Assembly (NCBI GenBank): GCA_963677085.2 | Contig: CAXXFH010000006.1 | Location: 496,001 to 560,000 of the forward strand | DNA length: 64,000 bases | Source of the DNA: G963677085 sp963677085 | Lineage (GTDB): Bacteria > Planctomycetota > Planctomycetia > Pirellulales > Thermoguttaceae | Direction: 5' to 3' | Shown here: positions 49,928 through 58,874 of the stretch, piece after piece | How the letters are laid out: each line of letters begins with the position of its first letter | How positions within the stretch are numbered: position 1 is the stretch's first letter | Notes under the pieces: model-generated | Told to the model about the DNA's origin: nothing | Seen by the model: only the letters and a program-made list of their open reading frames with translations | Databases searched by the model: none | Program-made: the position numbers and the translations under genes

Positions 49928-51505
49928 TCCCCTCCGCCAGAACCGCGGTACGAACAGCACCAGCAGCACGAACACTTCGAGTCGCCCGAGCAGCATCATC
50001 GGCGTGAGCACGAGAAGCTTGCTATACCAGTGGAAGTGGGAGTAGTTCTGCGATTCGCCGACGATCCCCAAGCCGGGGCCGACACCGTTGAGTGTGGCGG
50101 CCACGGCGCTGGCACAATCGACCAGCTTGTCTTGTGCCGGTTCCCGGTCAAGGCTGATCCAGGTGCTGTCGGGTTCGGTTGCCACTAACATCAAGGTGGC
50201 GATTATGAAAATCACCATGATCAGCCCGATGTAGAGGACCACGTCCAGCCGCAGATCGGGGTCGTCGATCACGTGGTCTCCCAGCCGAACCGGGCGAACT
50301 ACGGTAGGGTGAAATACCTTCTCGATTTCCAGCCCGAGAACTTTGAAGAACAGGATGTGTCGAATCACCTTGATACTGCAACTGGTGCTGCCCGCGCAGC
50401 CGCCGACGAACATTAGAAGAATGAGCAAGCCACGGCTGAAGCTGGTCCACGTGTCGAAGTTGCAGGTGCCGAAGCCCGTGTTGGTAATAATCGACGCCAC
50501 TTGAAACAGGCTGTAACGAACGGCCGAACCAAAGCCGTCGAAGTCGTGGGCCAGCAGTCCGAAAACGACGATCAGCGAAGTAACCACCACGAGGACGGCA
50601 ATATAAACGCGAAACTCGATGTCGCCTAGCAGTTTGCCCGGCCTCCAAATCACGACGAAATACAGCAGGCTGAAATTGGTGCAGGCGATGATCATAAACG
50701 CCGTGATGGTCATCTCCACACTCACGCTGTGGAAATGTTCGACGCTCTTGTTGTAGGTGCTGAAACCGCCGGTGGCGATTGTTCCAAAGGCGTGGCACAG
50801 CGAGTCGAACCAGGAGACGTTTTGGATGCGGAGCAAAACGGTGAGGATGGCCGTCAGCCCGAGGAAAATCATCGCGAAGTTCCAGGCGGCGCGCTGAGTT
50901 CGGGCGTGGGCACTCTCCTGGCTGGGACCGGGCATCTCGGTTTGCATCAGGGCCTTGCCGGCCGAGCCGAGCCCTAGGATGGCAACGAACAACACCATGA
51001 TTCCCAAGCCGCCGAGAAAGTGGGTCTCGCTACGCCAGAAAAGGATGGCTCGCGGGACGAGCGTAGGGACGTTCGGATCGGTCGACACCTCGAGGTTCGT
51101 CAGCACCGTGGCGCCGGTGCCGCTAAAGCCAGAGGCCGACTCGAAGATTCCGTCGGCGAAGTCCATCAGCACGATGTGACCGGCGTCGTCGATTCCTTGA
51201 GCCGTACCGCTGAACCAGAAAGGCAGGGCACCCAGCACGGTGGCCATAAGCCAGCTAAGCCCCACGATGGCAATCGCCTCGCGTCGCAGCAGTCGCTCGC
51301 CCCTGGACTTACGGCCGACGAACATCAGCACGCCGCCGACCACCGCGCATGCGGCCATCGAGCCCAGCAGGCCGAAGAAGCTAGTCGATTCGAACGTGTC
51401 TGTTTGGCCAAACGCCGGCAACGCCCATGGCAGACTCATGGCCATCGCCGCGCCGATCAGCAGCGCGATTAAACCCAACAACCGGCAAATCAGTGCATTG
51501 TTCAT
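49925..51505 (-). CDS. trkH: TrkH-family potassium uptake protein
   Basis: 526 residues, about ten to twelve hydrophobic helices, with the four pore-helix repeats of the TrkH/KtrB fold: GFSGTGATVLTNL, FGTIATGGFSTYNKSV, SIITNTGFGTCNFDTW and ASAVAATLNGVGPGLG each end in the Gly of the selectivity filter. Cytoplasmic face has KVLGLEIEKVFHPTVVRPVRLGD. Works with a TrkA/KtrA NAD-binding partner, not seen in the window. Product: K+ symporter/channel subunit in the inner membrane. The last residues read WRRG, then TAG that is also the edge of a MITE-like repeat. Confidence 0.92.
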   Translation of the reverse strand: MNNALICRLLGLIALLIGAAMAMSLPWALPAFGQTDTFESTSFFGLLGSMAACAVVGGVLMFVGRKSRGERLLRREAIAIVGLSWLMATVLGALPFWFSGTAQGIDDAGHIVLMDFADGIFESASGFSGTGATVLTNLEVSTDPNVPTLVPRAILFWRSETHFLGGLGIMVLFVAILGLGSAGKALMQTEMPGPSQESAHARTQRAAWNFAMIFLGLTAILTVLLRIQNVSWFDSLCHAFGTIATGGFSTYNKSVEHFHSVSVEMTITAFMIIACTNFSLLYFVVIWRPGKLLGDIEFRVYIAVLVVVTSLIVVFGLLAHDFDGFGSAVRYSLFQVASIITNTGFGTCNFDTWTSFSRGLLILLMFVGGCAGSTSCSIKVIRHILFFKVLGLEIEKVFHPTVVRPVRLGDHVIDDPDLRLDVVLYIGLIMVIFIIATLMLVATEPDSTWISLDREPAQDKLVDCASAVAATLNGVGPGLGIVGESQNYSHFHWYSKLLVLTPMMLLGRLEVFVLLVLFVPRFWRRG

Positions 51506-51538
51506 CGCAAGGGTCGTGGCTTAACCACGTTGACTTTT

Positions 51539-51620
51539 CGGGTGCCACTGGCTGCTTGTCAGCCAGTGTTTTTGGGGTATTTCCGTTCAGCACTGGTTGA
51601 CAAGCAGCCAGTGGCACCCG
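51539..51620. repeat. Palindromic repeat with 23-bp perfect arms
   Basis: CGGGTGCCACTGGCTGCTTG (from 51539) and its complement ending at 51620 form 23-bp perfect arms around an internal TTTTTGGGGTATTTCCG. This is the best preserved copy of the GGTGCCACTGGCTGCTTGTC family. It fills the trkH-aroB spacer. Confidence 0.75.
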
Positions 51621-51649
51621 ACTTTACAAATGATGATTTCTGTGGAAAC

Positions 51650-52750
51650 CTACTCAAGGGCGTCGCGCAACACGGCTTCCACCACGTTCGTATCCACCGC
51701 GTCGACCAACTCGACTTCGCCCATTTGCTTGGGCAGGACGAATCGAAGCTGGCCGTGGGAAACCTTTTTGTCGTGCATCATCGTGTCGACAATCTGCGAC
51801 GGCTCGAATCGCGGCAGTTCGACGGGCAACCCTAGCGATTCGAGCAACCTTCGCTGTCGTTCGGTAAATGCGGCGTCGACCCGGCCCAGCCGTTCGGCCA
51901 GACGCGAGGCGGCGATCATGCCGATCGACACCCCTTCACCATGCAACATTTCGCCGTAGCCGGAGAGGGTCTCCAAGGCGTGGCCCACGGTGTGGCCGTA
52001 GTTCAACATGGCTCGGAGTCCCGACTCCTCGCGCTCGTCGTTCTCCACCACGTCGGCCTTCAGGCGGCAGCAACGGGCGATGACATGAGTCAACACCTCA
52101 CGGTCGCGGCTGAGCAGGCCGTCGACGTGGGCTTCCAGATAGTCGAACAACGGGGCGTCGAGAATCACGCCGTATTTAACCACTTCGCCCAGGCCGGAGC
52201 GATATTCGCGCGTGTCGAGCGTTTCAAGTGTGTTAATATCGATCAGCACCCCCAACGGCTGCTTGAACGCGCCGACCATGTTTTTTGCGCCCGGCAGGTT
52301 GATCCCCACCTTGCCGCCCACGGAGCTGTCGACCTGCGAAAGCAACGTGGTGGGCACTTGGTAGAAGCGAACACCCCGGGCGTACGTGGCGGCGATGAAA
52401 CCGGCCAGATCGCCGACCACGCCTCCGCCAACGGCCACGATGACCGACTTGCGGTCGGCCCCCAGTTCGAGCATTCCCTCCCAAAGTCCGGCGGCCAAAT
52501 CGATCGACTTGGTCTGCTCGCCCGGCTCGACGGAGATCACATCGACGTTGATCTGCTGAGCGGCTAGGCTGTCGGCCACGGCGATGGCGTGTGGTTCGCG
52601 AACGTTGTCGTCGGTGATGACCACCGCATGGGAGACTTTTCCCAGGCCCGACAGCACGGGGCCGGCCGTACGCAGGTTGCCGGCGCCGATCAGGATGTCG
52701 TAACTTCGCTCGGCCAGATTCACGTGAACGGTTTGCGTGGCGTCGGTCAC
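51650..52750 (-). CDS. aroB: 3-dehydroquinate synthase
   Basis: 366 residues from GTG 52750, with GGGAG upstream on the minus strand; the frame extends further but lacks family similarity there. Motifs: YDILIGAGNL, VSVEPGEQTKS (ISVEPGEQTKS), VIVAVGGGVVGDLAGFIAATYARGV (NAD-binding glycine loop), VPTTLLSQVDSSVGGKVGIN, EVVKYG, NYGHTVGHALET (zinc His) and HGEGVSIGM (zinc His). Reaction: DAHP to 3-dehydroquinate, second step of the shikimate pathway, Zn/NAD-dependent, cytoplasmic. Followed on the minus strand by the spacer repeat and preceded by epmA with a 68-base gap. Confidence 0.96.
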   Translation of the reverse strand: MTDATQTVHVNLAERSYDILIGAGNLRTAGPVLSGLGKVSHAVVITDDNVREPHAIAVADSLAAQQINVDVISVEPGEQTKSIDLAAGLWEGMLELGADRKSVIVAVGGGVVGDLAGFIAATYARGVRFYQVPTTLLSQVDSSVGGKVGINLPGAKNMVGAFKQPLGVLIDINTLETLDTREYRSGLGEVVKYGVILDAPLFDYLEAHVDGLLSRDREVLTHVIARCCRLKADVVENDEREESGLRAMLNYGHTVGHALETLSGYGEMLHGEGVSIGMIAASRLAERLGRVDAAFTERQRRLLESLGLPVELPRFEPSQIVDTMMHDKKVSHGQLRFVLPKQMGEVELVDAVDTNVVEAVLRDALE

Positions 52751-52818
52751 GGGTTGCTCCCGGAGGTTATTTTGACAGGATTGCAGGATGAACCGGATGA
52801 AGGTGTTGTTTTCCGTTC

Positions 52819-53889
52819 TTACGCCCGATCGAACGGAAACGCAATCACCTCGGTCAGCGTTTTGGCTCCCAGGGCCAGCATTGCGAGCCGGTCGAAGCCT
52901 AACGCCACGCCGGCACACGCCGGCAGGCCGGCGTCCATGGCCTTCAACAGTCGGCTTTGCTCGGGCAACGTTCGTTTGCCGTCGCCGAAACGCTCGCGGT
53001 TGACCGCCTGGTTGCGGCGCCGCAGTTCGTCGGCGTCCAGTAGTTCATGGTAACCGTTGGCCAGTTCCAGGCCGTCGACGAACAGCTCGAATCGCTCGGC
53101 CACCGGTGAGCTATCGTGACGCACCACGGCCAATGCGGCTTGGTTGGCCGGGTAATCGTACAAAAGTGTCGGTTGCTTCACGCCCAAGCGTGGCTGCACC
53201 CGTTCGGCAAATAGCAGGTTTAGCCAGCCGTCGCGGTCCATCTCCGACATGCTGCCAGGGACGTTGATTTCATGGCGTTCGGCCGCGGCGATCAGTTCTT
53301 CGGTCGTGCCCGTATGAGGGCAAACCCCCACGTGTTCCGCAAAGGCGTCGGCGTAGCTGATCCGCTCGGCCGGGCCGCGATCGAGAGTGGCTTCGCACAA
53401 CTCGCCGGTCAACTGCATGGCTTCGTCGAGGCCGTCGCCCGTGCGATACCATTCGACCATCGTGAATTCGGGGTTGTGTCGCGGGCCGAATTCATCGAGC
53501 CGAAACACCCGAGCGATTTGGTAGATGGCCGTCGGCGGCTCGTCTTCGGCGTTTTCGGAGGTGGCGCTGTCGGACGTGACATTACCAGCCACCAGCAGTC
53601 GCTTCATGGCGAACTCGGGCGAGGTTTGCAGCCAGAAACGTCGCGACGGCCGGCCCGGCTCGCGGGGAACGCCCGTCTGAAAGGGATCGAGATGGCGGTC
53701 GACCACCGTATCGGCCGAGAGCACGGGGGTTTCCACTTCGAGGAACCCGCGCTCGTCGAAGAACGCCCGCACGCGGCGCAACAAGGCGGCCCGGCGTCGG
53801 AGATTGTTCCACGATGCGGTGGGCAAGTAGTCGTCGCGCTGGGCTTCGGTTTCTTCGAGGACCGAGAGCCAGGAAGGAGGGCGTTTCAT
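52819..53889 (-). CDS. epmA: EF-P lysine aminoacylase (EpmA/GenX/PoxA type)
   Basis: 356 residues. It resembles the catalytic core of class II lysyl-tRNA synthetase without an anticodon domain: RRRAALLRRVRAFFDERGFLEVETPVLS (motif 1), RVFRLDEFGPRHNPEFTMVEWYR (motif 2) and GVALGFDRLAMLALGA (motif 3). Family length and C-terminus fit EpmA, which attaches beta-lysine to Lys34 of EF-P. The gene lies next to efp and epmB, which supports the assignment. ATG 53889 is 16 bases downstream (minus-strand sense) from an inverted repeat, and aroB follows. Confidence 0.92.
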   Translation of the reverse strand: MKRPPSWLSVLEETEAQRDDYLPTASWNNLRRRAALLRRVRAFFDERGFLEVETPVLSADTVVDRHLDPFQTGVPREPGRPSRRFWLQTSPEFAMKRLLVAGNVTSDSATSENAEDEPPTAIYQIARVFRLDEFGPRHNPEFTMVEWYRTGDGLDEAMQLTGELCEATLDRGPAERISYADAFAEHVGVCPHTGTTEELIAAAERHEINVPGSMSEMDRDGWLNLLFAERVQPRLGVKQPTLLYDYPANQAALAVVRHDSSPVAERFELFVDGLELANGYHELLDADELRRRNQAVNRERFGDGKRTLPEQSRLLKAMDAGLPACAGVALGFDRLAMLALGAKTLTEVIAFPFDRA

Positions 53890-53905
53890 GGTGATTGGTG
53901 ATTCT

Positions 53906-53986
53906 CAGAAAAGTAATGCCACATGCATGACCTGTTCGCTCGAAAACCGGGCTCCCGCTGGTCGCCCTCGTGGCATTACTTTTCTG
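53906..53986. repeat. Small element with 17-bp perfect inverted repeats and GGTCGC core
   Basis: CAGAAAAGTAATGCCAC (53906-53922) and its exact complement (53970-53986) enclose the core GCTCCCGCTGGTCGC (53951-53965). It has the arm-core-arm order of the 19234 and 39753 repeats, but with entirely different arms. Located in the 5' region of epmA. Confidence 0.75.
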
Positions 53987-54170
53987 ATCCGCAATAGCGA
54001 GCGTAAGTCTGTTGTTCCGCTTTTTTATACAGCTCGCGAAGCCAGAGTCACAGCCGGGCAGCGAGGTTATTGTAGGGCGAAATCGTGGCCGCTTCAGCGG
54101 CCACGCCTCGGGGGCTTGCTTTCAGCGCCCCTTTTTCTAATCCCCTAGCCCCCAGCCTCTAGCCCCTCTT
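53987..54170. repeat. Spacer with CGTGGCCGCTTCAGCGGCCACG palindrome
   Basis: The palindrome at 54084-54105 is repeated as TGGCCGCTTCAGCGGCCA at 63031-63048. The efp-side also has a CTAGCCCCCAGCCTCTAGCCCC run. Nothing else seen in this spacer. Confidence 0.6.
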
Positions 54171-54740
54171 CTACTCCTTCACCCGTTCGATGTACTCGCC
54201 CGTGCGGGTGTCGATGCGGATTAGGTCGCCCATTTCGACGAACGAGGGCACGAGGAATTCGGCCTCGGTTTCCACTTTGGCGGGCTTGGTCACGTTGGTG
54301 GCCGTATTGCCCTTGGCCCCCGGTTCGCAGTATTCGACCTTCAGCACCACGTGATTCGGCGGGGTGATGCCGATGGGGTTGTCGTTGTACAACAACACGC
54401 TGCAGACGGTGGCTTCTTTGAGGTATTTCCAGGCGTCGTCGACCACCTCGGCGCCGATTTCGTACTGTTCATAGGACGTGGTGTCCATGAACACAAAGGT
54501 CTCGCCCTGGCGGTAAAGGTATTGGCCCTCGATCTCTTCGATATCGGCCGACTCGACCGAGTCGCCGCTTTTCCAGGTACGGTCGATAACCGTGTTGCGG
54601 ATGAGGTTCCGCAGCCGGCACTTGTACATCGCCTGGCCTTTGCCCGGCTTGACGAAGTTGCATTCGATCATCAAGTAGGGATCGCCGTCGAGTTGGATCT
54701 TCAGTCCCTTGCGGAAGTCGCTCGTGCTGTAACTACCCAC
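54171..54740 (-). CDS. efp: Translation elongation factor P
   Basis: 189 residues from GTG 54740, giving the normal EF-P length; an upstream extension in frame is not EF-P like. Motifs: MGSYSTSDFRKGLKIQLDG at the N-terminus and KPGKGQAMYKCRLRNL with Lys34 in the PGKGQ loop, the site of beta-lysylation. Domains II and III (NVTKPAKVETEAEFLVPSFVEMGDLIRIDTRTGEYIERV) are OB folds. EF-P rescues ribosomes stalled on proline stretches. Its modification genes epmA and epmB flank it, and Lys34 is present, so the EpmA/EpmB route is likely. Confidence 0.95.
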   Translation of the reverse strand: MGSYSTSDFRKGLKIQLDGDPYLMIECNFVKPGKGQAMYKCRLRNLIRNTVIDRTWKSGDSVESADIEEIEGQYLYRQGETFVFMDTTSYEQYEIGAEVVDDAWKYLKEATVCSVLLYNDNPIGITPPNHVVLKVEYCEPGAKGNTATNVTKPAKVETEAEFLVPSFVEMGDLIRIDTRTGEYIERVKE

Positions 54741-54784
54741 GTTAATGTTCCCGTTTTGCTTCGCTGTTGAGAAGAGGAAGGTTA

Positions 54785-54793
54785 TGGTACGAT
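54785..54793 (+). promoter_or_regulatory. Extended -10 element TGGTACGAT for epmB
   Basis: TGGTACGAT ends seven bases before the ATG at 54801. Transcription should start at about 54799-54801, so epmB would be leaderless or nearly so. No -35 box found in the 60-base divergent spacer with efp. Confidence 0.45.
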
Positions 54794-54800
54794 CGCCGGT

Positions 54801-55859
54801 ATGGCGAATGTTGTAGGACAATTGGGCGAATCGGAAGTGAACCACCCGGCTCAAGCCGCATCGGTCGATTGGCAGACCGAATTGCGCCGCGCGGTGCGCG
54901 ACCCGGCGGAACTCTGCCGGCTACTCGAACTGCCGGAGTCGCTGGCCGTCGAGGCAGTGCGGGCAGGCGACGAGTTCCCGTTGTTGGTGCCGCGGACCTA
55001 TTTGTCGCGGATCCAGTCAGGTAACCCTCTCGACCCCCTCTTGTTGCAGGTGTTGCCGCAGGCCGTCGAAACCGAGACGCGACCCGGCTTCAGCGACGAT
55101 CCGTTGGGCGAGGCCGCAATTCTCCAGCCGCCCGGGCTGCTGGCGAAGTATGCGGGCCGATCCCTCATGGTAACAACTGGGGCCTGTGGCGTCCACTGTC
55201 GATTCTGCTTCCGCCGGCACTTTCCTTACTCCCCTAGTTTCGCCAGTTTGGCTTCCTGGGAGCCGGTTATTTCCCGGGTCGAAGCCGATCAATCGGTTCG
55301 TGAAATGATCCTCAGCGGGGGGGAGCCGTTGAGTCTGTCAGACGGACTTCTCGCCCAACTTGCCCGACGGCTGGCGGCCGTACCCCACCTCGCGCGGTTG
55401 CGGGTGCATACGCGGCTGCCGATCGTCATTCCCCAGCGGGTGACCGACGAACTGCTTGCCTGGCTGCGAGCGACTCGGCTGACGCCGGTGGTGGTTGTCC
55501 ACGTGAACCATCCACGCGAGATCGACGACGCCGTGGCGGACGCCCTTGGGCGGTTGGTCGACGCGGGCGTACCGGTGCTCAGCCAGTCGGTGCTATTGCG
55601 CCGGGTGAACGACGAAGCCGACACGCTGGCCGCACTGTTCGAGCGGCTGGTCGACCTTCGGGTGATGCCCTATTACCTGCACCAGCTCGACGCGGTGGCC
55701 GGGGCGGCCCATTTCGAGGTGCCCGAGGCCACGGGCCGGGCCATTCTGCAAGCCCTCCGCGACCGCCTGCCCGGCTACGCGGTCCCCCGCTACGTCCGCG
55801 AAACGCCGGGCGAGCGAAGCAAGCAGTGGGTTGAGGTCGACGGGGGCGGGGTAAGCTGA
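54801..55859 (+). CDS. epmB: EF-P beta-lysylation protein EpmB (KamA-type radical SAM aminomutase)
   Basis: 352 residues from ATG 54801. The radical SAM cysteines are in CGVHCRFCFRRHFPY (CxxxCxxC), followed by MILSGGEPLSLSD and LRVHTRLPIVIPQRVT. A PLP-binding segment near MPYYLHQLDAVAGAAHF follows, as in lysine 2,3-aminomutases. N-terminal DPLGEAAILQPPGLLAKYAGR matches YjeK-type proteins. Reaction: (S)-alpha-lysine to (R)-beta-lysine using SAM, a 4Fe-4S cluster and PLP; the product is attached to EF-P by EpmA. Divergent from efp, with a short shared promoter region. Confidence 0.93.
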   Translation: MANVVGQLGESEVNHPAQAASVDWQTELRRAVRDPAELCRLLELPESLAVEAVRAGDEFPLLVPRTYLSRIQSGNPLDPLLLQVLPQAVETETRPGFSDDPLGEAAILQPPGLLAKYAGRSLMVTTGACGVHCRFCFRRHFPYSPSFASLASWEPVISRVEADQSVREMILSGGEPLSLSDGLLAQLARRLAAVPHLARLRVHTRLPIVIPQRVTDELLAWLRATRLTPVVVVHVNHPREIDDAVADALGRLVDAGVPVLSQSVLLRRVNDEADTLAALFERLVDLRVMPYYLHQLDAVAGAAHFEVPEATGRAILQALRDRLPGYAVPRYVRETPGERSKQWVEVDGGGVS

Positions 55860-56029
55860 AAGGTGGAAGTCGGAGTGACCTCAATTTCTCGTTCCCATGC
55901 TTTGCGTGGGAATGAGGCTGGCCACTACTCGTTGACCACTGACCCCTATCCACCCGCAAATTTGCCGGCAGCCCTGCGCTCGTGCTATGCTGCACATATC
56001 GTCTGTTTTTTATCCGAAGGTTTTTGAGC

Positions 56030-57358
56030 ATGTTTCCGAGGGCCTCGATGCGTTTTTCTCAGCTTGTTCTACTCGGTACGTTTCTTTGCTCCTCGGTGGT
56101 ACTGGCAGACAATTGGCCGCAGTGGCGCGGGCCGGCGGGCGATGGGGTGAGTCAGGAAAAAGGCCTGCCGATCGCGTGGGATGAAGAGTCGGCCGTAAAG
56201 TGGAAGTGCGACTTGCCCGAGTGGGGTAATTCCACGCCAGTCATCTGGGAAGACGCCATCTTCCTGACCAGCCAGGAAAACGACGAACGCCTGTTGTTGC
56301 TGAAGATCAACAAACAGACGGGCAAGATCGAGTGGACCCGTGAGGTGGGCACCGCGAAAACACCCCGTCCGCGTGGCGATGTGAAGTGGGACAAGAGCCG
56401 AGGGCACCAGAAGTTCGACTTAACGCACAACCTGGCCAGTCCTTCGCCGGTCACGGATGGCGAGGTGGTAATCGTCCACTTCGGCAACGGCGACCTGGCA
56501 GCCTACGATTTCGACGGCAATCAGCTCTGGAAACGCAATCTCCAGGACGACCTGGGCCAGTACACCATTTGGTGGGGCCACGCCAATAGTCCCGTACTCT
56601 GGAAACATCTGGTGATCTCGGTTTGCATGCAGGACTCGCTGGCCGACCTGGAAGAAACCGAGAAACCGGCTGTGAGTTACGTGGTGGCCCATGACAAACG
56701 CACAGGCCGGCAGCGGTGGTTGAAAATGCGATCGACCGAGGCCATGTCCGAACCCTGCGACTCGTACGTTACGCCCTTGTTGCGCAACAACGCCGGTCAG
56801 ACCGAAGTGGTGGTAATGGGCGGGCTCGTGCTGGACGCCTATCGACCGGTCGACGGCGAGCGGCTGTGGTATCTGCCCGGGCTAGTCGGCAATCGCACGA
56901 TCACCGGCCCGGTGACGGCCCACGACATGATCTACATTACCCAGGGGATGAAACGAGCGATGTTGGCTGTGAAGCCGGGCGGCGACGGCGAGCGCACTCG
57001 CGACGATGTGGTTTGGTCGCTCGACCAGGGTACGCCCGACAGCCCCACGCCGGTCGTTTGGGGAGAGTTGCTGTATTTGGTCAGCAACAACGGCATTGCC
57101 CGATGTCTCGATGCCCACACCGGCCAGCTCCAGTGGAAGGCCCGATTGGACGGCGATTATCGCGCTTCGCCGTTGGCAGCCGAAGGCCGGGTCTACTTCC
57201 TCAACACCAAGGGCTTGACGACGGTCGTCTCTGCCTCGTCGCGGCTCGACAAGCTCACTGAAAACCAGTTAGACGACACCACCTTCGCCTCGCCGGTGAC
57301 CAGCGACGGGATGCTTTTCATCCGAGGGCATAAGCGGCTGTACTGCTTGCGGCCCTGA
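56030..57358 (+). CDS. Exported PQQ-binding-like beta-propeller protein
   Basis: 442 residues from ATG 56030 (GAAGG upstream; ATG 56048 is also possible). Signal peptide ending SVVLA-DNW. Opens NWPQWRGPAGDGVSQEKGLPIAWDEE, the standard start of planctomycete PQQ-like repeat proteins, then blades such as TSQENDERLLLLKINKQTGKIEW, VIVHFGNGDLAAYDFDGNQLWKRNL and YLVSNNGIARCLDAHTGQLQWK. No haem or Trp-docking residues of true PQQ dehydrogenases were recognised, so it is probably a non-enzymatic propeller or binding scaffold. Periplasmic or secreted. Confidence 0.88.
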   Translation: MFPRASMRFSQLVLLGTFLCSSVVLADNWPQWRGPAGDGVSQEKGLPIAWDEESAVKWKCDLPEWGNSTPVIWEDAIFLTSQENDERLLLLKINKQTGKIEWTREVGTAKTPRPRGDVKWDKSRGHQKFDLTHNLASPSPVTDGEVVIVHFGNGDLAAYDFDGNQLWKRNLQDDLGQYTIWWGHANSPVLWKHLVISVCMQDSLADLEETEKPAVSYVVAHDKRTGRQRWLKMRSTEAMSEPCDSYVTPLLRNNAGQTEVVVMGGLVLDAYRPVDGERLWYLPGLVGNRTITGPVTAHDMIYITQGMKRAMLAVKPGGDGERTRDDVVWSLDQGTPDSPTPVVWGELLYLVSNNGIARCLDAHTGQLQWKARLDGDYRASPLAAEGRVYFLNTKGLTTVVSASSRLDKLTENQLDDTTFASPVTSDGMLFIRGHKRLYCLRP

Positions 57359-57526
57359 GCAAAAGCTAAGGGCGGAAAACGGAAAGCCGCTCGCTGCTTC
57401 GCCGAATTGCCGTGTTGTGCCCCCCTGCGGTTGCGTGAGCGTTGCGTGCGACCGAGAAACTGCTACCATGGCGTTAACGAGCGCGGGCTGGCAGGTGTAT
57501 TTGTCGATCTTCATAGGTTGAGTCGG

Positions 57527-57590
57527 GTGCCACTGGCTCTGCCAGTGCGGAGAGCTTTGCGGCCAAGGGCACTGGCGGAGCCAGTGGCAC
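57527..57590. repeat. Palindromic repeat left of the methyltransferase gene
   Basis: GTGCCACTGGCTCTGCCAGTG ... GGCACTGGCGGAGCCAGTGGCAC: complementary arms around a short GCGGAGAGCTTTGCGGCC spacer. A near copy lies at 58731-58792, so the methyltransferase gene is bracketed. A GTCGACAAAGCAC (57616-57628), like the end of the 3965 family, lies between this copy and the gene. Confidence 0.75.
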
Positions 57591-57734
57591 ACACGGCAGC
57601 CCCCAAAAACCGGAAGTCGACAAAGCACGGGCAGCCGGTGCCGCCGATTCGTGTGTGGCATCCATCGTCGGGCATTTCGGGTGTTGTCCCACACCATTGT
57701 TAAGCGAGGTTTTCTTCACGGAGGAGGTCGTTTC

Positions 57735-58682
57735 GTGCCCTCTCGTTTCAATACTCTGAAAAACGAAGATTGTATCGCGGGCATGAAATCGCTCGACGAT
57801 GGGGTGGTGGATCTCGTGTTTGCCGATCCGCCGTTTAACATCGGCTACGAGTACGACAAGTACGAAGACAATCGGGCCTGCCACGAGTACCTCGACTGGT
57901 GTAGCCAATGGCTTGCCGAAGTGGTTCGCGTGTTGAAGCCCAACGGTACGTTCTGGCTTGCGATCGGCGACGAGTACGTGGCCGACCTGAAGGTCCACGT
58001 GCATCGCACCCTGGGCATGCACCTGCGGAGTTGGGTCATCTGGTATTACACGTTTGGTGTGAACTGCAAAAACAACTTCAGCCGCTCTCATACCCATTTG
58101 CTCTACTTCGTGAAGGACGCCAAGGACTTCACCTTCAACGTCGACGATCCGGCGATTCGCGTGCCCTCGGCGCGGCAGCTCGTCTACGGCGACAAACGGG
58201 CGAACCCCAAAGGGCGCTTGCCCGACAACACCTGGATTTTGCGGCCCCAGGACCTGCCTGAAGGTTTCCAGCCGGAGCAAGACACGTGGTATTTTCCCCG
58301 CGTGTGCGGGACGTTCAAGGAACGGGCCGGCTGGCACGGCTGCCAGATGCCCGAGCAGTTGTTGGGGCGGATCATCCGTGCGTGCAGTCGCGAGGGCGAG
58401 CTGGTGCTGGATCCCTTCGGCGGCAGCGGCACGACGCTGGCCGTGGCAAAGAAGCTCAAGCGGCAATTCCTCGGATTCGAGCTGTCGGAGGACTATGCCG
58501 AGCAGATTCGCAATCGGTTGGCTAAAATCAAACCGGGCGACGCGTTGGACGGCACGGCCGATCCGATCCGCAGTGCGCCCGACACGGCCAACGGGCGGCG
58601 GCTGAGCGACGTGAAGAAGGCAACGGTTCCAAAGCTTGGCAAACGTCCGGCTGCCGATCAAACCACCTTGCCCAATTTCTAA
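57735..58682 (+). CDS. DNA methyltransferase (N6-adenine or N4-cytosine, beta class)
   Basis: 315 residues from GTG 57735 with GGAGGAGGT directly upstream. Catalytic motif IV DPPFNIGYEYDKYED comes first, and the SAM motif I DPFGGSGTTLAVAKKL with FLGFELSEDYAEQI comes at the C-terminal side: this order defines the beta class. The middle region (FSRSHTHLLYFVKDAKDFTFN ... PRVCGTFKERAGWHGCQMPEQLL) should hold the target-recognition domain. No restriction endonuclease or specificity gene is nearby, so it is an orphan methyltransferase. Flanked on both sides by copies of the same palindromic repeat. Confidence 0.87.
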   Translation: MPSRFNTLKNEDCIAGMKSLDDGVVDLVFADPPFNIGYEYDKYEDNRACHEYLDWCSQWLAEVVRVLKPNGTFWLAIGDEYVADLKVHVHRTLGMHLRSWVIWYYTFGVNCKNNFSRSHTHLLYFVKDAKDFTFNVDDPAIRVPSARQLVYGDKRANPKGRLPDNTWILRPQDLPEGFQPEQDTWYFPRVCGTFKERAGWHGCQMPEQLLGRIIRACSREGELVLDPFGGSGTTLAVAKKLKRQFLGFELSEDYAEQIRNRLAKIKPGDALDGTADPIRSAPDTANGRRLSDVKKATVPKLGKRPAADQTTLPNF

Positions 58683-58730
58683 CGTGTCGGAATTGGGTGT
58701 CGGTCGAAGTGCTCGATGTTACACACGTGT

Positions 58731-58792
58731 ATCACTGGCTCTGCCAGTGCGGAGTTGGTTGCGGCCGGAGGCACTGGCGGAGCCAGTGGCAC
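58731..58792. repeat. Palindromic repeat right of the methyltransferase gene
   Basis: CACTGGCTCTGCCAGTGCGGAG ... GGCACTGGCGGAGCCAGTGGCAC, matching 57527-57590 apart from a few bases in the centre. It lies 48 bases after the stop codon. Confidence 0.75.
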
Positions 58793-58874
58793 AAAAAAAC
58801 AGCCAAAGATACGATTCCTCAAATGAGACTCTGCCACATAGGCTTCCCAGCGGATTCTCGTATGAGTTGCCACC

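Noticed and set aside
51539..51620. 23-bp palindrome as a Rho-independent terminator of trkH/aroB
   Set aside because: No T-run follows either arm and the same sequence recurs elsewhere in other contexts.
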